A DNA stretch of 64,000 bases from Yersinia rochesterensis (GTDB taxonomy: Bacteria > Pseudomonadota > Gammaproteobacteria > Enterobacterales > Enterobacteriaceae): the NCBI RefSeq assembly GCF_003600645.1, contig NZ_CP032482.1, positions 3,224,001 to 3,288,000 on the forward strand, written 5' to 3'. The position numbers were made by a program, and so were the translations under genes. Of this stretch, positions 11,557 through 20,600 are shown piece after piece (position 1 is the first letter of the stretch; each line of letters begins with the position of its first letter). The notes under the pieces were generated by a model. The model did not search any database and was not told the origin of the DNA. It worked only from the letters and a program-made list of their open reading frames with translations.

Positions 11557-12114
11557 TTAACGGGGCTGGCAAATATAGACTAAAGCTGGCGGAAAATTAC
11601 GCACCACGCGTATCTTTTTCCAAGTGAAATAGCGGGATAATAAAGGCTCGGAAAGATGGCTATATTGGAATAAGACCAAAACGCCCTTGTTTGCCCGTAA
11701 ACGCTGCTGGGCCTGCTGTAATATCCTGATACTTATCTTGGTCGGGATTGATAACAGTGGCAGACAGCAAAACACCACATCGTAATCTTGATCCAATTGT
11801 TCGGCGGATCGGAAAGCGACCTGCAATCGAGAGTCATTAATCTGATGCAGAGAATGCACAAAATGAGGCTGGATTTCGTAAGCCTGCAAGCGCGAGCTTT
11901 CTGACATGTGCGACAAAATACGCTTGGTGAGCACCCCATCAGCCGCCCCTAGCTCAGCGATATTAAGGCTTTTTTTCCAATCTACCTGGTTCAGCATCGC
12001 CTGACATAACCAAGGCGAAGAAGGTGCCAATGTCCCCACCGTGCGGGGTGAAGCAATAAAACGCTGTAAGTATGAAAACTGACTTTTAAAATTACGCCGG
12101 ACAGTGTTTAGCAT
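11557..12114 (-). CDS. Phospholipid N-methyltransferase-like protein
   Basis: Class I SAM-dependent methyltransferase of about 185 residues, resembling the short phospholipid N-methyltransferases (PmtA type) and rRNA adenine dimethylase-like proteins. Seen: RFIASPRTVGTLAPSS near residues 20-36, the SAM motif NIAELGAADGVLT (about 51-63), the acidic strand end AYEIQPHF (about 78-85) and VVFCCLPLLSIP in place of the usual catalytic loop. A GTG at 12120 extends the frame by two codons, but AGGAG sits best for the ATG at 12114. Its stop abuts the receptor remnant. Real substrate unknown. Confidence 0.7.
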   Translation of the reverse strand: MLNTVRRNFKSQFSYLQRFIASPRTVGTLAPSSPWLCQAMLNQVDWKKSLNIAELGAADGVLTKRILSHMSESSRLQAYEIQPHFVHSLHQINDSRLQVAFRSAEQLDQDYDVVFCCLPLLSIPTKISIRILQQAQQRLRANKGVLVLFQYSHLSEPLLSRYFTWKKIRVVRNFPPALVYICQPR

Positions 12115-12258
12115 GGCCACTCCTCGGAAACCCGGATGGACTACAATAACACCTTATTTTCCTTAAGTTCTCATTAAGATTGCTCTAATAGTTAACTATT
12201 TTCTGCATATTTTTAGAAGAAATTTGTCTTTATGAATACCCGCAGCGCTGAAACAATC

Positions 12259-12300
12259 AAGCCCGATAAAACAATGAATTACCATTGTTACATCGGGCTT
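12259..12300 (-). terminator. Strong hairpin after the bhsA-like gene
   Basis: Long inverted repeat: outer arms AAGCCCGAT and ATCGGGCTT (perfect 9 bp, the first A of the left arm at 12259) and inner arms AACAATG / CATTGTT. It lies about 60 bp beyond the stop of the bottom-strand BhsA-like gene. The following sequence is T-rich but broken (TTGATTGTTT). Confidence 0.6.
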
Positions 12301-12358
12301 ATAATCAATACCAATACTGTATCTAACTATTTCATTAATTTTCACTTATGGTGAAAGA

Positions 12359-12628
12359 TTAACGGTAAATCTCAGCGCTGGCACTGTAATTACTCGAGTC
12401 ACCTGGGTTACTAATACCAATGACTCGGTAGTGGCTCGCGCCATCTGCATCCGCTTTCGCATTCAGGGCCGACTCCACATCCGTCGGTGAACCACTGATA
12501 TTAGAAAGAGAAATAACCCCCATGCTTTGCAATTTAGTCGCTTGTGCTGGGCTAACTTCTTGTGCAGCCATAGTGGCGAATGAGGCGGTAGCAATAAGTG
12601 CAGCGGCGATGATAGGTAATAGTTTCAT
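12359..12628 (-). CDS. BhsA/YhcN-type periplasmic protein (DUF1471)
   Basis: 89-residue secreted protein of the DUF1471 family (BhsA, McbA, YhcN, YahO types), whose members are stress-linked periplasmic or outer-membrane proteins affecting biofilm and permeability. The signal peptide is clear (MKLLPIIAAALIATASF ending near AA-QE at about residue 22), followed by the family pattern SPAQATKLQSMGVISLSNISGS and DGASHYRVIGIS. The frame extends four codons upstream, but those bases are the GGAG ribosome site, so the ATG at 12628 is chosen. Monocistronic, with a strong hairpin behind it. Exact family member not determined. Confidence 0.85.
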   Translation of the reverse strand: MKLLPIIAAALIATASFATMAAQEVSPAQATKLQSMGVISLSNISGSPTDVESALNAKADADGASHYRVIGISNPGDSSNYSASAEIYR

Positions 12629-12841
12629 AATATGCTCCAACTAACGGGTGATATATAATGTCTTTGTGAGGTTAATTATGAGCGAACCAATGCAAGGGGA
12701 CGTAATGCTATGTAAAGAACATCAATCATTGTGAGGAGAATAAGGAGGAAATAAATTAATCTATGTCGCACGAGAAAAATAAAGAGGAATACCCCAAGGT
12801 GGGCGTCGATATAATATACCGCCGCCCAATTTTTGATATAT

Positions 12842-13612
12842 TTAGCTACATTTTGCAACAATCATCATAATATCGCTGGTAAATGAACCATCTGCTTGAA
12901 TCTCATAATGGTTAATTACGCTATCAGAGGCTAGTTTTTGTAACTCGCTGATTGCAGTAGAAAAATGTGCTGGTGTGCGCATTCTGGCAATCCAACTGCT
13001 GAACTCCAAATATAACCGATCGGAAGTCACTTCATTAATGGTCAGTCCGGCCTCGGTAAACAGTGCCAGCCATTCTCCCGGCGCATAATTACGGACATGC
13101 GAGGTATCGCGTAACACCTCCACCGTTTGTAGATAAATATCTAACACTGGATGACCGGGGGAAACTACGTCCATAAAAATAACTTTGCCACCGGGCCGTA
13201 ATACCCGCTTAACTTCGCGCAAAGCCTGGCCGACATCATGCCAATGATGGGCTGAATAGCGGCTGATGACAACATCAAAGCTCTGATCATCAAAAGACAA
13301 GGATTCAGCCAGCCCTTGTTTTACCTCAATATTGGTCAGTTTTTTATCCACCGCAGCTTGGCTGACGACAGTTAACATTTGTGCGGAGAGATCATAAGAG
13401 ACCACAGATTTCACCACGGCCGCAGCGGCGAAACTGGCATGCCCGGCACCACAGCCGAGATCAAGCAGATGGGCATCACCGTGGGGTTGCAGTAGGGTCG
13501 CCAGGCGCTGTAAATCTTTACCCTGAGCATGCACTGCACTGGTCAAATAAGCATTTGCCTGATCACCAAACTGCCTTTCAACCGCATCTTTATGGCTATT
13601 TTGTGTTGTCAT
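12842..13612 (-). CDS. yafE: SAM-dependent methyltransferase, YafE type
   Basis: 256-residue class I methyltransferase close to E. coli YafE (UbiE/Methyltransf_11 group). Motif I is LLDLGCGAGHASFA (about 48-62), the acidic residue ends motif II (VVSYDLSA, about 70-77), and motif IV/post is FDVVISRYSAHHWHD (about 113-127). The segment DTSHVRNYAPGEWL follows. Substrate unknown even in E. coli. Divergent from the GNAT gene at 13742. Symbol given on recalled similarity. Confidence 0.75.
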   Translation of the reverse strand: MTTQNSHKDAVERQFGDQANAYLTSAVHAQGKDLQRLATLLQPHGDAHLLDLGCGAGHASFAAAAVVKSVVSYDLSAQMLTVVSQAAVDKKLTNIEVKQGLAESLSFDDQSFDVVISRYSAHHWHDVGQALREVKRVLRPGGKVIFMDVVSPGHPVLDIYLQTVEVLRDTSHVRNYAPGEWLALFTEAGLTINEVTSDRLYLEFSSWIARMRTPAHFSTAISELQKLASDSVINHYEIQADGSFTSDIMMIVAKCS

Positions 13613-13741
13613 AACATTCCCACTGATGATTTATTTTATATATTTTACTATCTGAAAAGCGTTACTCTGTGTTTTCCGAATTAAATTTACTCGGCCTAAG
13701 ACTGAATAATCACAATAGCGCGTTTCATTAGGAAAAACATC

Positions 13742-14221
13742 ATGGTCACACTCAGAGCAATGCGCACTGACGAACTCTGCAACTATCGGAATTTATTTAT
13801 TGCCGAGTATGCACAAGATTTATCATCCAACAGCAGTTATAGCGCCGAACAGGCCGTGGCTCATGCTACACACCTCTTTGATAGCTACCTACCAGACGGT
13901 GTTAATAGCTCTGGCGATCATTTGTTTTGTCTCGATAATAAAAGTGACACTGAACTCGATGAACAACTGGTGGGCTATTTGTGGTTTGGTTTGGGGGTAA
14001 ATGATAGCGCAGCCTTTATTAAAGATTTCTATGTGCTGCCACAGTATCAACGCCAAGGTTATGGCTCGGCCTGTTTACAGGAATTGGAAAAACTGCTGGT
14101 TGCCCAAGGTATATTTGAAATAAAACTGCGTGTCGCGGCAGATAACCCACAGGCGAAAAGATTATATGAGCAAATGGCATTTGTAGTGACGGGATTTAAT
14201 ATGTCTAAATCGCTGAAATAG
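13742..14221 (+). CDS. GNAT-family N-acetyltransferase
   Basis: 159-residue acetyltransferase with one GNAT domain. The acetyl-CoA loop is QYQRQGYGSACLQELE (about residues 101-116), preceded by the FIKDFYVLP strand and followed by the typical RVAADNPQAKRLYEQMAF helix. The substrate (small amine or protein N-terminus) cannot be told. The ATG at 13742 is preceded by AGGAAAAACATC. Next gene on the other strand converges. Confidence 0.8.
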   Translation: MVTLRAMRTDELCNYRNLFIAEYAQDLSSNSSYSAEQAVAHATHLFDSYLPDGVNSSGDHLFCLDNKSDTELDEQLVGYLWFGLGVNDSAAFIKDFYVLPQYQRQGYGSACLQELEKLLVAQGIFEIKLRVAADNPQAKRLYEQMAFVVTGFNMSKSLK

Positions 14222-14284
14222 GATGAACAATTCATCAGGCATTGCGCCTGCTGTTCTCTGACCAATCAGTCTATACCCTAAAAA

Positions 14285-14539
14285 TTACACCATTTTGTCA
14301 TTGCCCATCTGTTGCAGTTGATCCTTGTAAGATTTTACTTTCTGGCGTTTTTTCATCCAGATTGAGAATGACACCACAAAAATCCCACCCGCTAAGGTTA
14401 ACACACCCAATTCATGCTGATAAAACAGCATAATAATGAAATAGATAGCAGAGATAATTGCTACCCATTTAGCCGAATGACCAATCGAGCTTTTTTCATC
14501 AGTCAAACGGCGGATACTCTCTTCTTCGCTGATCCCCAT
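14285..14539 (-). CDS. Small two-helix membrane protein
   Basis: 84 residues, function not recognised. A charged N-terminus (SEEESIRRLTDEKSS) leads into two hydrophobic helices (about residues 23-41 and 45-61) and a basic C-terminal tail (KKRQKVKSYKDQ), so both ends are probably cytoplasmic. An excellent AAGGAGG site seven bases before the ATG at 14539 supports real translation. Stands alone between a convergent GNAT gene and the end of the glucan synthase. Confidence 0.75.
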   Translation of the reverse strand: MGISEEESIRRLTDEKSSIGHSAKWVAIISAIYFIIMLFYQHELGVLTLAGGIFVVSFSIWMKKRQKVKSYKDQLQQMGNDKMV

Positions 14540-14690
14540 ACTTAATCCTCCTTATTATTCTACTTATAATATTGGGGCAATCGCATGATAATTCAACATA
14601 TTTTTTAGTTTTTATTTTGTTAAGTTGAGATAGCGCTGATTGACTCGTTGGCTGAATCAGTCGTGTCTATCTCGACTCAGTGAATAACCG

Positions 14691-17600
14691 CTACAAAACG
14701 ATAATCAGTTCGTATTCCCCCCCATCCAACGCGACCCGCAATCCATCGAGCTGATAGGAGATAGGAGAACCATTCAATGTCGCTGAACTGATCCCTTGGC
14801 AGCGCTGCGCCGGACTTTCAACACGGATAGCATAGCGCGTATTCGCAAGATTGATGGTCGCCTCGAACCCCGGCCAACTAGCTGGAATACAAGGATTAAT
14901 CACCAATTCTTGCCCTTCGCGTCGGATACCCAAAATGCCCTCAATACCCGCACGATGCATCCAACCCGCTGAGCCAGTATACCACGTCCAACCACCACGC
15001 CCGACATGCGGCGCGACAGAATAGACATCAGCGGCCACCACATAAGGCTCTACTTTATAACGTGCAATCCTCTCTGGAGTATCTCCATGATTTATAGGAT
15101 TAAGTAAGGCAAACAAATCACGCGCTTTATCCCCTTTTCCCAACTCGGCAAAAGCAAGAATCACCCACATTACAGCATGGCTATATTGCCCGCCATTTTC
15201 ACGCAATCCTGGCGGATAACCTTTGATATAGCCGGGGTCATCCGGCGTTTTATCGAAAGGAGGAGTGAACAACAACGCCATCCCATCATCTGGGCGAATG
15301 AGATGCTGCTCCAGCGAGGCCATCGCCTGCACCGCCCGCTGGGGATCCGCCGCTCCAGATAACACCGCCCATGATTGAGCGATAGAATCTATGCGACACT
15401 CTTCGCACTCTTTGGAACCCAACCAACTGCCGTTATCAAAAGTGGCACGCCGATACCAATCGCCGTCCCATGCTTCCCGTTCCAATGCCGCAATTAAGCC
15501 GGTGAGATGGTGCTGCCACTGGCTGGCCCGCAGCGGATCACGCTCTTGCGCCAACGGAATAAACATTTTCAGTGTCGCCACCAGCAGCCAACCGAGCCAA
15601 ACACTTTCGCCTTTTCCCTCTTCACCAACCCGGTTCATCCCATCATTCCAGTCGCCGGTTCCCATCAATGGCAAACCCAGCTCACCAGTCAGTTCAATGC
15701 ATTGATCCAGCCCTTTAGCGCAGTGTTCAAACAGAGAGGCAGTTTCTTGCGCCACTAATGGCTGGAAGAAAGCATCGTGTTCGCCCGGATGCAATATCGG
15801 CCCTTCGAGGAAAGGCACGATTTCATCTAATACCGCAGCATCACCGCTGGCAAGTATATAAGTGGCGGTCGCATAAGAGAGCCAAACCCGATCATCAGAG
15901 ATTCGGGTGCGCACCCCCTGCCCTGAATGCGGCAGCCACCAATGCTGAACATCGCCCTCAATGAATTGCCGCCCGGCAGCCCGTAGCAGATGGTGGCGAG
16001 TTGTCTCCGGCAGAGCAAAGGTGAGCGCCATGCCATCTTGTAGCTGATCACGGAAGCCATAAGCGCCACTGGCCTGATAAAACGCCGACCTTGCCCAAAC
16101 TCGGCAGGCCAATGTTTGATACAGCAGCCAACCATTGAGCATGATATCCATTTGCCTGTCCGGCGTTTTCACCTGAACCGCTTCCAATACCGTGCGCCAG
16201 TAATCCGTGACTTCCGTCAGCACCGCATCCAGATTTGCGGCGCGGTAGCGCGTAATCAATGTCTGTGCATCGCTCACTGAGTCGCACTGGCCGATAAACC
16301 AAACCACTTCAACCTGCTCACCGGCGGCCAGTTCAAGTGTCTGCTGTAGCGCACTGCATGGGTCGAACCCCGCGCCTGTCGCACCTGATAGCGGTATTTT
16401 TGCCAACAATGAAAGCGGCGCGGCGCTATTGCCATAATGGCCGAGGAACTCGCTGCGGTCAGCCGTCCAGCTATTTTGCTGACCATTAAGGTCAGCAAAA
16501 GAAACTCTGCCGGGGAATGCGGTGCTCCATGGATTACGCGCCAACATCGCGCCGGTCGATTCATCCATCTCGGTGATGATAAATGGCCCGGAGGCACCGC
16601 GCGACGTCGCTAATACCCACTCGGCGTAAGCCGTGACTGAGATACGCCGTGGTTTATCCGACATATTATGCAATGTCAGCCGAGATATCTTGATGGGGTC
16701 TGCCAGCGGCACATATTGCAGCAGCGCCATACCAATGCCATTGGCCTGATGCTCAAACCGGCTGTAGCCATGGCCATGGCGAGCAATGTAAGTGCCGCCA
16801 TCACGGATGGGCTGCGCCGTCGGACTCCACACTAGGCCGGAATCTTCATCACGCAAATACAGGCATTCACCGGACGAATCGATGACCGGATCATTCAGCC
16901 ACGGCGTTATCTGGTTTTCCCGGCTATTTTCGGCCCAGGTATAGCCACTGCCGGTAGCGGAAACTTGGAAGCCAAAGGTTTGATTTGAAATAACATTGAT
17001 CCAAGGCGCTGGGGTATTTTCCCCATCATTGAGGTAAGTGACATATTCCCGCCCCTGTTGGCCAAAACCGCCCAGCCCATTGAAAAACTCCAGATTGTCT
17101 GGCTGCGGTAATAATGTTTTCGCTAACGGCAATGAAGAATTTGCTGGCGAATTGGCCGATTTAATCAGAGAGAAACCTGTTTTTTTATCTTTTTCAATCA
17201 ATCGGTTATCAGATAAGGATGTTTTTTTGTCTGATACGAATAGCTTTTTATCTGATGCAAATCGCTTTTTATTGGACGGAAGCACTTTTTTATCGAGAGC
17301 GAACAATAGATGATTCAGTTGATTGCCCAAGGTGCCATAACGAGCGGACAGCACCACTCGCGCAACCGAATATAATAACGCGCGCGTTTCTGCACTCATC
17401 AAATCAGCCCGCAAAGCATATGCCGACCCCTGGCGCAGTTCATCACCAAAACGAGGGCGCGATTGGCTGCTGCGCACCGCGGTTTCAATCGCAATTTGCA
17501 AATCCTGCACATAAGAAGAGGCCCGCTCATTGATGATAACTAAATCAACAGCCAAGCGTTTCATGCGCCAGTATTCGTGCGCGCGCAGTAATTGCCGCAC

Positions 17601-20600
17601 TTGCTCAATGTCCTCAATGTCTTCAATACGCAGCAAAACGATGGGTAAATCGCCGGAGATTGATTGCGCCCATAACATTGACTGGGCCCCCGCCCCGCGC
17701 ATGATAGTCGTGGACGGCGAGCGGAAACGAGCATCGGCATACAGAATCGGCGCAGCCAATTGCTGAAAATCGGCCGCTTCTTCCGCTTTGATGTCCAGAT
17801 GGCGCAATTGTACCTGAGCCTGAGTCCAGGCCAGTGTTTTCGCCCGGTCATAGGCGCTGCGGTCACGGTGTCGATCCACACTGTCCAGCAGCGCTTCTTT
17901 CGATGATGCAATTAATGTCCAGAAGGAGACGGTGACAGTCTTACCGGCGGGAACCAATAAGCTTTGGCGCAATGAGAATATCGGGTCAAGCACCGTCCCC
18001 AGGGTATTCGACAGTGACTCCCCCACTTGTATCGCTGTTGAGGTCGCCACCCGGTTACCGCGGCCAATAAATTTCGCGCGGTCGGTTTCATATTGCAATA
18101 CTGACACTGGCAAACCATCGGCTACCATGAAATGTGCCGCCCAGACCTGAGGTTCCTGCGCCGTGCGAGGCCGCCGCGTCGCAATTAATGCCCCCAGCTC
18201 CGGTAAGAATTCAGTGACCACAAACATTTTGGCGAATGCCGGATGGGCATTGTCGGCTGCCGCCGCAGTGAGCACCATTTCAGCATAAGAAGTCAGTTCA
18301 ATCTCCCGCGCACGGCGGCCCGTGTTCAGCAATGAAACTCGGCGAACTTCACCATCGTCTTCACTGGAGATCAGCACATTCATGGTGCTGGTGAGTGTGC
18401 CGTCGCGGCAGATAAACTCAGCATGATCTTCACCAAAGATGACCTCGCGATGCGCATTATCACTGGCGGCTAATTGCGCCCCTGCCGACCAACTGCGGCC
18501 ACTGCGCAAATCACGCAGGAAAATAAAGGAACCGTAATCATCACAGGTGGCATCCTCCCGCCAGCGGGTGACCGCGACATCCAACCAACGGCTATAGCCA
18601 GCACCGGCGGTGGTCAACATCACGGCATAACGGCCATTGGATAACAAATGAGTAATAGGCGGCCCGATAACGGGTGCCCCTATAACAGATGAATGAAAGC
18701 GGCGCATGGTGGGCAACGCGTTATCTGCCACGGCGGAAAGCAAGACTTCCTCGGTACGCGGGTAAGCAATGGCCACATTGCGCGGCATACGTTCTTGAAG
18801 CAATAATTCACAAGCTTGAATCATCGGCTCACGATGGAAGCGGTTGCGCATCCGCCCCTGCTGGACAGTATTGGCGATAGCCACAATGGTCATCCCCTGA
18901 TGGTGCGCCATATAGTTGCGGACAATCGCCACCGGCTGATTTTCCGGCAATCGGGAGCGCGTAAAATCGAGTGCTTCATAAAAACCATAGCGCCCCAGCG
19001 CCCCCATCTTGGCCAGCCGCTCATAATTTTGCAGTGCGCCATGGGGGTCAATCATGGTTGCCAAGCCGGTCGCATAAGGCGCGATGACGGTGTTTTCTGA
19101 TAAGCCGCGTTTTAGCCCCAACCCCGGTACGCCAAAGTTAGAATATTGATAGGTAAACTCGATATCGCGCGCATTGTATGCCGACTCAGAGATCCCCCAT
19201 GGAATATTCAAACTGCGCCCATAAGCCTGTTGCCGCTCCACCACTAACTGATTGGTTTGATCCAATAAACTCCCCGCCGGCGCTCGCATCACCAATGATG
19301 GCATCAAATACTCGAACATCGAACCAGACCATGAAATCAGCGCGGCCCCTTTGCCGATGGGGGTTGCCGCTCGCCCTAAACGGAACCAATGCCGGGTAGG
19401 CACATCGCCTTTGGCGATAGCAAACAAGCTGGCGAGCCGAGCTTCAGATGCCAGCAAATCGTAGCAACTTGGATCAAGGCTGTTATCCACCAGCGAGTAG
19501 CCGATAGACAGTAATTTGCGTTCAGGATCAAGCAGGAAAGCAAAGTCCATCGCCAACGCCATATGACGGGCTTCGGCCGCTAACTTTAGCAACCGGTCAG
19601 CGACCTGTTCCTGCATCTCTTGGGTCAATCGCTGGTCATATTCATGTTCAGCGGCGGCCACAATCAGTGTTTCAATCCAATAACTTAAATCAATAAATGC
19701 ATTGTCATCGATTGGACGAGCAACGCCATGCACCATCGCGGAGGCTTTCGCCAACAAAGGTTTCAATGTCAGCGGCAGCATTTCCGCTTCACCAACATGT
19801 TTTAAATCCATGCGGATTTGCGCCAGAATCGCCCAGAGTTTGCGTTTAAAATCATCATCTCCCGGCGGTAACTCTCTGAATGCGGCTTTCGCTAATAACA
19901 GATTATCCATCAACCCCTTAGCACCGTTAGCTGCTAGCGGTTCTGCCGCCCACTCTTCACAAGTATTGGCCAATACAATCAAATGCCCAGCCAGATTCCC
20001 ACTGTCGACGGAAGAAACATAAGCCGGTTCCAGCACCCGCAAATCCTGGGTGTCATACCAGTTAAAGAAATGCCCACGGAAAAGAGCCAATTTATGAAAT
20101 GTGTCAAAGGTGGTTTCCAGCCGCACCAACGTGCGGTACGTCCCTGCCCAACCAAAATCACGCGCCACCAGGGTCGAGAGCAAATACAGGCCCATGTTAG
20201 TCGGCGATGTTCGGTGTGCCACCACCGGTTTTGGATCCTCCTGAAAGTTATCAGGCGGCAGCATATTTTCGTCGGGTGTGACAAAGGTTTCAAAGAAACG
20301 CCAGGTGCGGCGGGCGGTTAAACGCAACTCAAGAATATCGTCCGCGGTTATCGGGTTATGCTGCACCACCTGATAGGTGCGGCTGGCCCACAATGCAATC
20401 GCGGGTGCAAACAACCAAAGTACCGCAAAGGGCAAAATCAACGGCCAAGCATTTGGGGAGGAAATGAATGCAATGACGGACATCACCATACCGAATAATG
20501 CACCACCAGCCATATGCCGATAAAAACCGGATAAACCGGGGCGCGGCTGCCCTGCGGATTGGGCCGCCGTCATCCATTCCAATAAGTTTCGATGAGTAAT

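Noticed and set aside
12676..12861. 61-codon hydrophobic ORF on the bottom strand.
   Set aside because: Overlaps the 3' end of the YafE-type gene, has no ribosome site, and its composition follows AT-rich sequence.
14627..14673. Imperfect hairpin (GAGATAG / CTATCTC) after the glucan synthase stop.
   Set aside because: The strand that would need a U-run has an A-run instead, so it is not a convincing terminator for the bottom-strand gene.
17038..17533. Open frames on the top strand over the heptad-repeat segment.
   Set aside because: They mirror the repeat-coding strand of the glucan synthase and have no independent coding signs.
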